Below the pieces are notes generated by a model that made no database searches, was not told the DNA's origin, and saw only the letters and a program-made list of their open reading frames with translations. 64,000 bases of DNA from an uncultured Ruminococcus sp. (lineage in GTDB: Bacteria; Bacillota; Clostridia; Oscillospirales; Acutalibacteraceae), in NCBI GenBank assembly GCA_902802985.1, contig CADCOE010000054.1:31963-95962 (forward strand). Reading direction: 5' to 3'. Below, piece after piece: positions 1-8,158 of this stretch (position 1 is its first letter; each line of letters begins with the position of its first letter). Both the position numbers and the translations under genes were made by a program.

Positions 1-2359
1 ACTGATAGCCAATAGCAAACCAGGTCCATTTTGCACTGTTCATTTCTCTTCTGATGGCACCGATTGCCGCAAAACAAGGAGCACAAAGAAGGTTGAATAC
101 AAGGAAGGAATAGCCTGCCAAAGGTGCCAATCCTTTAAAATCAAGTACACCAAAAACACCCACTACTTCTTCTTTTGCTACAAGACCCATTATGGTAGCT
201 ATCGCAGCCTGTGCGTTACCAAAACCGAGCGGTGCAAATATCCACATAACAGCTTCGCCGATTTTTCCGAGAACACTATCTGCCAACTCGAGGTCAGCGT
301 TAAAACCAAACACACCGTCTGTCCAGCCAAACACAGAACCTGCCCAAATAATAATGGATGACAGAAGAATGATCGTACCTGCTTTTTTGATAAATGACCA
401 GCCACGCTCCCACATAGAGCGAAGAACATTGCTGACGGTAGGAAGATGATAAGCCGGAAGTTCCATTACAAACGGAGCCGGATCCCCTGCAAACATCTTT
501 GTTTTCTTCAGCATAATACCTGACAAAACGATAGAAATAGCTCCGAGGAAATAAGCACTCGTCATAATCAGCGGTGAGCCGCCGAACAGTGCTACGGAAA
601 TCATTGTAATGATCGGAAGTTTTGCTCCGCAGGGAATAAATGTCGTTGTCATAATGGTCATTTTACGGTCACGGTCATTTTCAATAGTTCTTGACGCCAT
701 AATACCCGGAACACCGCATCCTGTACCGATCAGCATCGGAATAAAGGATTTACCGGAAAGACCGAACTTTCTGAAAATTCTGTCCATAATGAATGCGACA
801 CGAGCCATATAACCGCAGCTTTCAAGAATAGCCAGCATAATAAACAGGAGCAGCATCTGTGGCACAAATCCCAGCACAGCGCCTACACCACCGATGATAC
901 CATCAATAATGAGGGAATGCAGCCATTCGGCACAGTTAATATCAGTCAGCCATTGATCCATCAATCCGGAAATACCGGGGATCCATATGCCATACTCCGA
1001 TGGATCAGGAATATTGTCAGCGTCTTCAGCGTCATCGCCAAACACATCCTCAAACATTGCATTAAACGGCTCCTCTTCCGCTTTGACAGCATCCTCAAAA
1101 TCTGCTGTTTCGATTTTCTTAGCCTGAAGTGCTTTAACATATACATCGGTCGACTCGGCAATATCTTCATCCACTGCAGTAGCATAGGAACCAAACGCCT
1201 CTTCAAAGCCGCCGTAATCCTTATCTTCCATCGTGTCTTGGATCTCATCGGCTCCCGTAACATTTCTGCCGACTGCTGTGTCAACTAATGTAACGAATTC
1301 TTGATTGTTCCAAAGATGAGAATCGGCATATTCCGACATTGCATCGTCATAATCATCAGTGCCAATACCAAACAAATGCCATCCATCGCCAAACAAACCA
1401 TCGTTCGCCCAGTCAGTCAAAACGGTGCCAAGAGAATCGCCCCACGGCATAGGAATAGGCATAGAGGCAATCGAATATACAAGAAACATTATTACAACAA
1501 AGATTGGTAGAGCCGCCCAACGGTTAGTAACCACTCTGTCGATTTTATCTGAGACACTGAGTTGTCCCGCTGTTTTTTTCTTATAAACACCTTTTAATGT
1601 TTCTGCAATATAAATATAGCGTTCGTTAGTAATAATGCTTTCTGCATCATCATCCAATTCTTTTTCTGCTGCAGCAATATCTTTTTCGATATGCTTCATT
1701 TTGTCTTCTTTGATTTCCAGCTGTTCAATGATTTTTTCGTCACGCTCAAAAATTTTAATCGCATACCATCTTTGCTGTTCTTCGGGAAGATCGTGAACTG
1801 CCGCCTCTTCAATATGGGCAATAGCGTGTTCAACAGGACCCGAGAAAGTATGAGCAGGAACTGTCTTGGTTTCCTTAGCCGCTTTGATCGCTTCTTCTGC
1901 GGCTTCCATAATGCCAGTTCCTTTCAGTGCTGAAATTTCAACGATCTGACAGCCCAACTTTTTGGAAAGCTCCTTAATATTGATCTTGTCACCGTTCTTT
2001 TTGACCAGATCCATCATATTGATAGCAATAACGACCGGTATTCCCAGTTCTGTCAGCTGAGTAGTTAAATAAAGATTTCTTTCCAGGTTGGTGCCGTCAA
2101 CAATATTAAGTATCGCATCAGGTCGTTCGCTAACAAGATAATTTCTGGCAACTACTTCTTCCAGCGTATACGGTGAGAGAGAATAAATACCGGGGAGGTC
2201 TGTGATAACTACATCACTATGTTTTTTTAGCTTACCTTCCTTTTTTTCTACCGTAACACCGGGCCAGTTACCCACAAATTGGTTAGAACCCGTTAATGCA
2301 TTAAACAGTGTTGTTTTACCGCAATTCGGGTTGCCGGCAAGTGCAATTCGCAAACTCAT
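1..2359 (-). CDS. feoB: Ferrous iron transporter FeoB (C-terminus cut by window edge)
   Basis: FeoB imports Fe2+ across the cytoplasmic membrane, using an N-terminal G-protein domain fused to a polytopic permease. The open frame reads from ATG 2357-2359 off the left edge (about 786 codons). The G1 motif GNPNCGKTT is at residues 9-17, DLPG at about 54-57 and NMMD (G4) at about 114-117. A helical linker and the first membrane segment (RWAALPIFVVIMFLVYSIAS) follow, then a roughly 150-residue acidic hydrophilic insertion, and then the Gate-type membrane helices including GTGCGVPGIMASRT. The last few dozen residues lie outside the window. It is third in a feoA-feoA-feoB operon, 15 nt after the second feoA. 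Family assignment is certain. The acidic insertion is common in clostridial FeoB, but its role is not known to me. Confidence 0.97.
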   Translation of the reverse strand, partial: MSLRIALAGNPNCGKTTLFNALTGSNQFVGNWPGVTVEKKEGKLKKHSDVVITDLPGIYSLSPYTLEEVVARNYLVSERPDAILNIVDGTNLERNLYLTTQLTELGIPVVIAINMMDLVKKNGDKINIKELSKKLGCQIVEISALKGTGIMEAAEEAIKAAKETKTVPAHTFSGPVEHAIAHIEEAAVHDLPEEQQRWYAIKIFERDEKIIEQLEIKEDKMKHIEKDIAAAEKELDDDAESIITNERYIYIAETLKGVYKKKTAGQLSVSDKIDRVVTNRWAALPIFVVIMFLVYSIASMPIPMPWGDSLGTVLTDWANDGLFGDGWHLFGIGTDDYDDAMSEYADSHLWNNQEFVTLVDTAVGRNVTGADEIQDTMEDKDYGGFEEAFGSYATAVDEDIAESTDVYVKALQAKKIETADFEDAVKAEEEPFNAMFEDVFGDDAEDADNIPDPSEYGIWIPGISGLMDQWLTDINCAEWLHSLIIDGIIGGVGAVLGFVPQMLLLFIMLAILESCGYMARVAFIMDRIFRKFGLSGKSFIPMLIGTGCGVPGIMASRTIENDRDRKMTIMTTTFIPCGAKLPIITMISVALFGGSPLIMTSAYFLGAISIVLSGIMLKKTKMFAGDPAPFVMELPAYHLPTVSNVLRSMWERGWSFIKKAGTIILLSSIIIWAGSVFGWTDGVFGFNADLELADSVLGKIGEAVMWIFAPLGFGNAQAAIATIMGLVAKEEVVGVFGVLDFKGLAPLAGYSFLVFNLLCAPCFAAIGAIRREMNSAKWTWFAIGYQ

Positions 2360-2374
2360 TTTCCAATCTCCTTT

Positions 2375-2596
2375 TTAAGCTATTTCTATCATTTCCGCAT
2401 CGGCTTTTCTTAAAGAAAGCTCATAGCCTCTGACGGTTACTTCGATCGGATCACCTAAAGGAGCAACTTTACGAATATAGACTTCCACACCTTTTGTAAT
2501 ACCCATATCCATAATTCTGCGTTTGATAGCTCCTTCTCCGTGGAGTTTTACCACTTTTGCTGTTTCACCGATTTTAACATCTTTTAATGTTCTCAC
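2375..2596 (-). CDS. feoA: FeoA, SH3-like partner of FeoB (second copy)
   Basis: This 73-residue cytoplasmic FeoA protein has a small SH3-like beta-barrel thought to bind and modulate the FeoB G-domain. The family signature is visible in GEGAIKRRIMDMGITKGVEV, followed by APLGDPIEVTVRGYELSLRKADAEMIEI. A good SD (rc of ctcctt) precedes feoB, and a purine-rich SD precedes this ATG. It is the second of two adjacent feoA genes, separated from the first by 47 nt, so the operon makes two different FeoA proteins. This is the more canonical of the two. Confidence 0.95.
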   Translation of the reverse strand: MRTLKDVKIGETAKVVKLHGEGAIKRRIMDMGITKGVEVYIRKVAPLGDPIEVTVRGYELSLRKADAEMIEIA

Positions 2597-2643
2597 TTAT
2601 CTCTTCCTCCTGCATTCGATTATGTTAACATACAATCAAAAAG

Positions 2644-2856
2644 TTACACCATAATTTTTTGAGCCATTTCTTTACTGATAGCAACTCTCGCCTCTTTTAC
2701 ATTAACAATCACGTTACCGCCGTTGACAGAAATAATTTTCACGCTTCCGCCGGCAACAAAACCAAGATTTTCCAGATGTTTTTTTACCTCAGGGTTTCCT
2801 CCGATACGCTTGATGATGTTATCTTGACCTGGGTCAGCAAGTGTCAATGGCAACAT
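2644..2856 (-). CDS. feoA: FeoA-like protein, first gene of the feo operon
   Basis: This 70-residue FeoA-domain protein has the pattern NPEVKKHLENLGFVAGGSVKI, a glycine turn, and a final EARVAISKEMAQKIMV, matching the SH3-like FeoA fold. It is more divergent than the FeoA encoded just downstream. The start ATG (2854-2856) has a strong SD (gtaacGGAGGGGatattt). It is the first gene after the feo promoter and operator. Paired FeoA proteins are usual in Clostridia; whether both bind FeoB is not decidable from sequence. Confidence 0.9.
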   Translation of the reverse strand: MLPLTLADPGQDNIIKRIGGNPEVKKHLENLGFVAGGSVKIISVNGGNVIVNVKEARVAISKEMAQKIMV

Positions 2857-2881
2857 AAATATCCCCTCCGTTACAAAAAAA

Positions 2882-2966
2882 TTAGATTTATCTAACTTAA
2901 AATCATCCCAAAAGGTTAGACCACTCTAACCTTTCATAGTTTAACATACCTAAGTACATTTGTCAA
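2882..2966 (-). promoter_or_regulatory. feo promoter with DtxR-like operators
   Basis: On the minus strand a TTGACA -35 (2966-2961) and a TAAACT -10 (2943-2938) are separated by 17 nt. Immediately downstream, over the expected transcription start, is a perfect 10-bp inverted repeat with a 4-nt centre: AAAGGTTAGA at 2911-2920 and TCTAACCTTT at 2925-2934. A second palindrome, TTAGAT-TT-ATCTAA, lies at 2882-2895. GGTTAG/CTAACC half-sites resemble the DtxR/IdeR consensus, so an iron-responsive DtxR-family repressor is the likely binder (inference). The repressor gene is not in the window. Confidence 0.8.
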
Positions 2967-3000
2967 TATCATTTTTTGAATTTTGTCGTATTTTTTGCAA

Positions 3001-3029
3001 TAGACAATACTGAAATTGTCTGATATAAT
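3001..3029 (+). promoter_or_regulatory. upp promoter with palindromic spacer
   Basis: TAGACA (3001-3006), a 17-nt spacer and a perfect TATAAT (3024-3029) form a sigma-A promoter for upp. The spacer carries a perfect 6-bp inverted repeat, GACAAT at 3003-3008 and ATTGTC at 3015-3020, overlapping the -35 box. This could be an operator. Confidence 0.7.
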
Positions 3030-3074
3030 ACTAACAATCCATTATAATTATCATCATCAGAAGGAGAAATGTCA

Positions 3075-3704
3075 ATGTCTAATGTTCACTATATTGATCA
3101 TCCGCTTATCAAACACAAAATTACAATGCTGCGTATGGAAACCACCGGTACTGGAGAATTTCGCAAGCTTGTGGAAGAAATAGCAATGCTGATGGGCTAC
3201 GAAGCTCTTTCCGACCTACAAACGAAGGAAATTGAGATCAAAACACCCATTGAAGACAGCATACAACCTGTCATCGACGGCAAAAAAATGGCCATTGTTC
3301 CGATTTTACGTGCCGGACTGGGTATGGTGGGCGGCATTCTGGCTTTGGTTCCCAATGCCAAAGTAGGACATATCGGTATGTACCGTGACGAAAAAACACA
3401 CATTCCTCATCCGTATTACTGCAAACTCCCTCCATTTATCAGTGAAAGACTCATCATTGTCGTCGATCCGATGCTGGCTACCGGCGGTTCACTATCGGAC
3501 GCTGTAAACGAAATTAAAGCACAGGGCGGCAAACATATTAAGTGTATGTGTATTATTGCAGCACCGGAGGGAGTCGAAACATTTACTAAAAAGCATCCCG
3601 ATGTTGAACTGTATATCGGTGCTCTTGACCGATGTCTGAACGAAAATGCTTATATTTGTCCGGGACTCGGAGACGCAGGCGATAGAATTTTTGGAACTAA
3701 ATAA
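3075..3704 (+). CDS. upp: Uracil phosphoribosyltransferase
   Basis: Upp salvages uracil: uracil + PRPP gives UMP + PPi, in the cytoplasm. The protein is about 209 residues, matching the usual 208-209. It carries the PRPP-binding motif [10 protein letters not shown] at about residues 128-137, the uracil-binding region [22 protein letters not shown] near the C-terminus, and [13 protein letters not shown]. Two in-frame ATGs exist. The SD AGAAGGAG ends 2 nt before ATG 3069 but 8 nt before ATG 3075, so the second start is preferred ([12 protein letters not shown]). It is monocistronic, with its own promoter and a bidirectional terminator. Confidence 0.97.
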   Translation: MSNVHYIDHPLIKHKITMLRMETTGTGEFRKLVEEIAMLMGYEALSDLQTKEIEIKTPIEDSIQPVIDGKKMAIVPILRAGLGMVGGILALVPNAKVGHIGMYRDEKTHIPHPYYCKLPPFISERLIIVVDPMLATGGSLSDAVNEIKAQGGKHIKCMCIIAAPEGVETFTKKHPDVELYIGALDRCLNENAYICPGLGDAGDRIFGTK

Positions 3705-3743
3705 TAACTTTTTTTATCTATCCAGTACAATGTATTCCAAAAT

Positions 3744-3786
3744 AAAAGGGCTTCTCATTCCACTATTGGTTGAGTAAGCCCTTTTT
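3744..3786. terminator. Bidirectional terminator between upp and spoVAD
   Basis: AAAAGGGCTTCTCA (3744-3757) pairs with TGAG-T-AAGCCCTTTT (3771-3785), leaving a 13-nt loop. T-runs lie on the 3' side of both strands. It serves convergent upp (plus) and spoVAD (minus). Confidence 0.85.
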
Positions 3787-3787
3787 G

Positions 3788-4810
3788 TTAATTATTGGTT
3801 GTGTTACAGCAGATGTTCAGGAGATGTGCAATACCAGGAATGCTTTCTCCCTGCTGAGACGATGTCGGTGACATCAAGGCACCTGTCGCAATAAACAGAA
3901 TGTTTTTTAATTCGCACTGCTTCAGTTTCTGCATAATATACGTACAAAACACAGAAGCACAACAACCACATCCCGAACCTCCTGCGTGTACATCCTGTCC
4001 TTCAATGTCATAAATCATCAATCCACAGTCATTATGGTTTTGGGTAATATCGATCCCTTCACGAAGAAGAATATCTTCCAGCAATGCCGAACCGACCTTT
4101 CCAAGGTCACCCGTCAATATCAAATCATAATCCTTTGGATCGGTTTGCGTGTCATTCAAATAATTAAAAATCGTATCTGCTGCCGCAGGTGCCATAGCCG
4201 CTCCCATATTGTTGGCATCTTTAATGTTCAGATCGTTGATCTTACCGACCGTAACATTACGAATATATGGACCAATGTCATCCTTGTCTATCAAAGCGGC
4301 ACCTGCTCCTGTCACCGTCCATTGAGCGGTAGGGGTTCGCTGACCTCCGTATTCAATCGGCAAACGAAATTGTCTTTCAGCAGTACAAAAATGAGACGAT
4401 GTAACCGCTACTGCCCGTCCTGCTGCACTGCTGTCAACAAAAATTGATCCCAGTGCCAAGGTTTGTGCCATTGTCGAACAAGCACCAAACTGACCAAAAA
4501 GAGGAATATCCAGTCCTCGGAGTCCGAACGTAGATGAAATACATTGATTGAGCAGGTCTCCTGCGAAAATAATGTCAACATCACCGGCAGACAACTGTAC
4601 CTTTCCGAGCAGAGTATCTACAGCGGTCGTCTGTAGGGTACTCTCTGCCTTTTCCCAACTGTCCTGTCCCAGCATATCATCATAGAACACTTTGTCAAAA
4701 TACTGAGCCAAGGGTCCTTCTCCCTCTTTTTTACCTACAACCCCCACTGAGGAATGAATATTGACATTATTGGACATTTTAATGGTATATCGTCCTATTC
4801 TTTCGGGCAT
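3788..4810 (-). CDS. spoVAD: Stage V sporulation protein AD
   Basis: SpoVAD is a thiolase-fold protein that binds dipicolinic acid. It works with the SpoVA channel to load DPA into forespores and release it at germination. The 340-residue product matches family length. Hallmarks are FGQFGACSTMAQTLALGS, SSHFCTAERQFRLPIEYGGQRTPTAQWTVTGAGA, DLILTGDLGKVG and GGSGCGCCASVFCTYI. The start has SD CAGGAGG 7 nt upstream. The usual neighbours spoVAC and spoVAE are absent on both sides, so the gene stands alone here. It would be expected under a forespore sigma factor, but I could not recognise a convincing SigG box upstream. Confidence 0.95.
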   Translation of the reverse strand: MPERIGRYTIKMSNNVNIHSSVGVVGKKEGEGPLAQYFDKVFYDDMLGQDSWEKAESTLQTTAVDTLLGKVQLSAGDVDIIFAGDLLNQCISSTFGLRGLDIPLFGQFGACSTMAQTLALGSIFVDSSAAGRAVAVTSSHFCTAERQFRLPIEYGGQRTPTAQWTVTGAGAALIDKDDIGPYIRNVTVGKINDLNIKDANNMGAAMAPAAADTIFNYLNDTQTDPKDYDLILTGDLGKVGSALLEDILLREGIDITQNHNDCGLMIYDIEGQDVHAGGSGCGCCASVFCTYIMQKLKQCELKNILFIATGALMSPTSSQQGESIPGIAHLLNICCNTTNN

Positions 4811-5018
4811 AAAAAAACCTCCTGTATTTTTGATGTTATTTTGCCCTGAATATAAAACAGTTATTCTATCAAATTCATTGCTGATTTATTATGTTCATCC
4901 ATCAAAAATTATTTTTCTTACGCTCCGATTTCTTTGCTCCACTTTCCATATTAATTTCCAGATTTTGCAGCATCTGCATCGTGAGCGGCAAGTTCTTTCC
5001 CAACAGTCGACTTTGTTT

Positions 5019-5546
5019 TTAATGACAAGTGCAGCAACTGTGTGTTTGACATCCATATTTTTCGACTCTGTCGATATTTTTTTGCAAGAGCAGTTTTAAA
5101 TCCAACACCATTCCTTCCCGTGACTCTGTAAAGCCGAATTTTTGATAAAGACTTCTGCCCTGCTCGGTTGCATCCAGTGTAATTTCTGTCACGCCCATCT
5201 CTTTTGCCTGTTCTATCAACATAAAAAGCATTGTCTTTGCCAATCCTTGGCAGCGATATTCCTTTTTAGTATAAACGTTCATCATATGAGCACGTTTGCC
5301 GGTTGGATGAGAAAAGGTGGGCAACATTTCTGTATAGCATAAAGTAGCACAACCTACCGCAGCACCATCTTCTGTTGCCAATACAGTAGTATGCTGACCG
5401 CTCATAAAATATTGTTGGCTGTCATCAAGAAACAAGGAACTAAAAGAATATTCTTCCGGAAGATGGTTGATCTCTTTCAGCATTTCGAGTCGGAGTTTCA
5501 TTAAATCGTCAAGATTGTTTTCTGTCGCCTTAATCATTTTGATCAT
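5019..5546 (-). CDS. GNAT-family N-acetyltransferase with Cys-rich tail
   Basis: This is a predicted acetyl-CoA-dependent N-acetyltransferase of unknown substrate, 175 residues. The GNAT core is visible: the beta4 strand region GAAVGCATLCYTE, acetyl-CoA loop motif A in MNVYTKKEYRCQGLAKTMLFMLIEQAKEMGV, and the terminal YQKFGFTESREGMVLDL. The last 12 residues (YGCQTHSCCTCH) form an unusual Cys/His cluster beyond the fold. SD AAGGAG lies 10 nt before the first ATG; a second in-frame ATG is 9 nt downstream. It lies 63 nt after the CysK-like gene and may be cotranscribed with it. Confidence 0.85.
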   Translation of the reverse strand: MIKMIKATENNLDDLMKLRLEMLKEINHLPEEYSFSSLFLDDSQQYFMSGQHTTVLATEDGAAVGCATLCYTEMLPTFSHPTGKRAHMMNVYTKKEYRCQGLAKTMLFMLIEQAKEMGVTEITLDATEQGRSLYQKFGFTESREGMVLDLKLLLQKNIDRVEKYGCQTHSCCTCH

Positions 5547-5609
5547 CTGTTGAGGACTCCTTTATGTGCATTCATTGTATCATTGGCAGTATCAATGAAT
5601 TGATTTGCG

Positions 5610-6539
5610 TTAACCGTCAAACAACGGCGTAGAAAAATACCGTTCTGCTGTGTCAGGAAGAATAGTAACAACTGTCTTCCCAGGACCAAGCTTTTCTGCA
5701 AGCCTGAGTGCTGCTGCCACATTTGTTCCACTGGAAATACCGCACATAATTCCTTCCAATGAAGCCAGCTGCTTCGCAGTATTGATGGAATCTTCATCCG
5801 TTACAATATGAATATGGTCGTATATCTCCGTGTTTAAAATGGATGGAATAATGCCGTCACCAATTCCCATTTGAAGATGAGTTCCCACGTTTCCTCCGGC
5901 AAGAATGGCTGCATTTTCTGGTTCAACCGCCCATATTTCGATGTTGGGATACTGCTTTTTGAGAGTTTCCCCAATGCCTGTTATAGTTCCTCCGGTCCCT
6001 ATACCGGAACAAAAACCATCAATATTTTTGGAAGTTTGTTCGAGTATCTCCAATGCTGTGTGGTATTTATGAGCGTAGATATTGTTCTTATTTTCAAACT
6101 GCTGGGGAACAAATACTCTCGGATCATTTGCTTTCATTTCCAAAGCCGTATCCAAACATTTATGTATACATTTGCCAATATCGCCGTCATCGTGAATAAG
6201 TATAACTGCTGCTCCGTATTGTTTTACCAGCTTTCTTCTTTCTTCACTCACCGAATCCGGCATAATAATAATGGTTTTATATCCCTTGACTGCCCCTATC
6301 AATGCAAGCCCTATTCCCTGATTACCGCTAGTAGGTTCAACAATGATCGTATCTTTGTTAATTTTACCTTCTTTTTCTGCATTGACGATCATATGATAAG
6401 CTGTGCGTATTTTGACAGAACCGCCAATATTTAACCCTTCAAACTTAACAAGTATATCAGCGTTTCCCTGCTTATTGATCCTGTTCAGCTTTATCATAGG
6501 TGTATGACCTATTGCTTCAAGAATATTATTATATACCAT
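5610..6539 (-). CDS. cysK: Cysteine synthase-family PLP enzyme (CysK-like, variant)
   Basis: This is a fold-type II PLP enzyme of the O-acetylserine sulfhydrylase family, 309 residues. The Schiff-base lysine is K43 in NIGGSVKIRTAYHM. The phosphate-binding GTGGT loop is in GIGTGGTITGIGE, and the substrate loop is EPTSGNQGIGLA. Two conserved positions differ from classical CysK: SVKDR is SVKIR, and SGNTG is SGNQG. The C-terminal ILPDTAERYFSTPLF is canonical. Most likely it makes cysteine from O-acetylserine and sulfide, but the changed loops leave room for another nucleophile or an O-phosphoserine-type donor. The start has no close SD; GGAG lies 16 nt upstream. Confidence 0.88.
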   Translation of the reverse strand: MVYNNILEAIGHTPMIKLNRINKQGNADILVKFEGLNIGGSVKIRTAYHMIVNAEKEGKINKDTIIVEPTSGNQGIGLALIGAVKGYKTIIIMPDSVSEERRKLVKQYGAAVILIHDDGDIGKCIHKCLDTALEMKANDPRVFVPQQFENKNNIYAHKYHTALEILEQTSKNIDGFCSGIGTGGTITGIGETLKKQYPNIEIWAVEPENAAILAGGNVGTHLQMGIGDGIIPSILNTEIYDHIHIVTDEDSINTAKQLASLEGIMCGISSGTNVAAALRLAEKLGPGKTVVTILPDTAERYFSTPLFDG

Positions 6540-6669
6540 AATACAGTGCTTTCATCTCCTGTTATTTGATTATTCTATCGTTATACAACATAGTTATTAT
6601 AACGTAAATGACCGAAAAAGCAATACAACAGAACAATTAATCAATATGTCTTTCCTACTAATTCAGAAA

Positions 6670-7395
6670 TTATCCGTCAGCTATTACGGATGCAATATAA
6701 TCCTCAAAAACAGATCGATAATCTCCAGGAAGGTCATATGCCCAACTGTTGCAAAGCACCATTGCAGCATCATCGTTGATCACAATAGTCAATTCCGAAA
6801 CCTCTTGTGTTTCAGATGACACGGTCATAGACATCGGTTGATCCATTATAATATCAATCAACATTCCGTTATTGCCCCATTCCCGATAACGACTTTCCGG
6901 CACTGACATATCAAGTAAAAAATCGTTATTGGTTATCACTTCCCTAGCACGCTGAAATAACTGTCTTTGGTCTTCATCTGTTAAATTAAGTGTGCTGCCC
7001 TGATACATAGCTTCTACAGAGTAACCATCAGAGAAATTTTGCGTATTCTGTGACGCTTCAGACAGTTCGTTTGGTTCTGATACCAACACCGACACTTGTG
7101 ATGAATTATTGCTTTCAGAAGTAATATCGACATCGGATATATTCTTTGACGAGACAAAACTGCTTTCTGAGCGGCTGTTTTCTTCCGCTGGCTGCTCAAT
7201 CTCACTGATTGGAGATGACATCTCAGCTGATTGTGTTTCAGATACATTTTTTCCTTTCACCGATACAGCAACACTGCCTTCGTTAGTGCTTTCCACACGG
7301 TTTTCTTCTGCCGGCTCGAAACGGCAGGAACACAAAACCATTGAGCATATCACAGCAGCTGTAAAGGCACAAATAGATTGTTTTGACATTGTCAT
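6670..7395 (-). CDS. Putative lipoprotein, Ser/Glu-rich linker, unknown function
   Basis: I do not recognise this 241-residue protein. The N-terminus is a lipoprotein signal with lipobox LCSC (Cys24). About 90 residues of low-complexity Ser/Glu/Asn-rich linker follow, then a compact C-terminal domain from about residue 128 (YSVEAMYQGSTLNLTDEDQ to YIASVIADG). That domain contains a conserved-looking SRYREWGNNG stretch. It is predicted to be anchored to the outer face of the membrane. Its ATG overlaps the stop of the upstream membrane protein (ATGA), so the two are translationally coupled. An alternative start is the ATG two codons in, which has better SD spacing (AGGAGGG). Confidence 0.75.
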   Translation of the reverse strand: MTMSKQSICAFTAAVICSMVLCSCRFEPAEENRVESTNEGSVAVSVKGKNVSETQSAEMSSPISEIEQPAEENSRSESSFVSSKNISDVDITSESNNSSQVSVLVSEPNELSEASQNTQNFSDGYSVEAMYQGSTLNLTDEDQRQLFQRAREVITNNDFLLDMSVPESRYREWGNNGMLIDIIMDQPMSMTVSSETQEVSELTIVINDDAAMVLCNSWAYDLPGDYRSVFEDYIASVIADG

Positions 7396-8066
7396 TTTCC
7401 CTCCTGTTTTTCCAAGCCATTTAATATTTTATTGTACAGCTTTTTTTGTCTGATAATGAGTAAAAAACCCACCACAATTCCTATAAATAATACAACTCCG
7501 GATAACAACAACGCAATAGCGACAGTATTTCGTAATGCAATCAACAAAACTGCTATCATCAAAATAACGATCGTTATATCAATGGAAATCATTCTTACGG
7601 AATATTCAAACAAACCGTTGGTCAACACAGTTCGATTACAGGAATAACTGACCTTGGGATTTTTAATACAATTAATATTGACGATCGGTCTTGTATATTC
7701 ATTAATCGATTTATCATATTTCGGTCGGGTGTATGAAAAGATCAATTCCGATGTTTTGGACGGTGTTACATCAAATTCGGTTTCAAACTTAACAACACCT
7801 TTATTTTTATACCAATCCGAATCAATGTTGATCATAATAATATTCATCAATCCTTGAAATATTAACGTAAGAAGATTGAGAAGGATCTTACCGAAACTGT
7901 GATTGCTTTTGCTTTCCTGTTGCGAAATTCTGATATGATATTGTTGATCGGGAGTCAGTTCAAATTCAGCTTGACGGTCAGCGTGATGAAGCGTTTTGCT
8001 CTCACTTCCCACAGTTACTGTAAAAATGTCGTCTTCCAGAATTTTGCTGTCGATTTTAAATTGCAA
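7392..8066 (-). CDS. Hypothetical membrane protein
   Basis: This 224-residue protein has no family I recognise. The N-terminal half is a soluble beta-rich domain (FKIDSKILEDDIFTVTVGS onward). Hydrophobic segments lie at about residues 60-80, 155-176 and 182-205, ending in a basic cytoplasmic tail. The frame is open upstream to a TTG at 8153, but that start lies inside the hairpin following the amylase gene. TTG 8066, with SD GAGGTG 6 nt before it, is preferred. It is coupled to the downstream lipoprotein by a 4-nt overlap. The pair may form one envelope complex (inference). Confidence 0.65.
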   Translation of the reverse strand: MQFKIDSKILEDDIFTVTVGSESKTLHHADRQAEFELTPDQQYHIRISQQESKSNHSFGKILLNLLTLIFQGLMNIIMINIDSDWYKNKGVVKFETEFDVTPSKTSELIFSYTRPKYDKSINEYTRPIVNINCIKNPKVSYSCNRTVLTNGLFEYSVRMISIDITIVILMIAVLLIALRNTVAIALLLSGVVLFIGIVVGFLLIIRQKKLYNKILNGLEKQEGK

Positions 8067-8106
8067 TGATAACACCTCTGAATTGTAATCACTTACTTTT
8101 AATGTA

Positions 8107-8144
8107 CAAAACCTCCCACGCCAATCATTGCGTGAAAGGTTTTG
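8107..8144 (-). terminator. Hairpin after the amylase gene
   Basis: CAAAACCT..CCACGC (8107-8121) pairs with GCGTG..AGGTTTTG (8130-8144), with an internal mismatch and an 8-nt loop. It lies 15 nt after the amylase stop. The U-tract is short, so it may be a weak terminator that allows read-through into the next two genes. Confidence 0.55.
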
Positions 8145-8158
8145 TCGGGTCAATCCAA

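Noticed and set aside
4986..5099. Plus-strand ORF around 4761-5099
   Set aside because: It runs antisense to spoVAD and the acetyltransferase without SD or codon-usage support.
8067..8153. N-terminal extension of the membrane protein starting at TTG 8153
   Set aside because: That segment is the post-amylase hairpin; TTG 8066 has a properly spaced SD.
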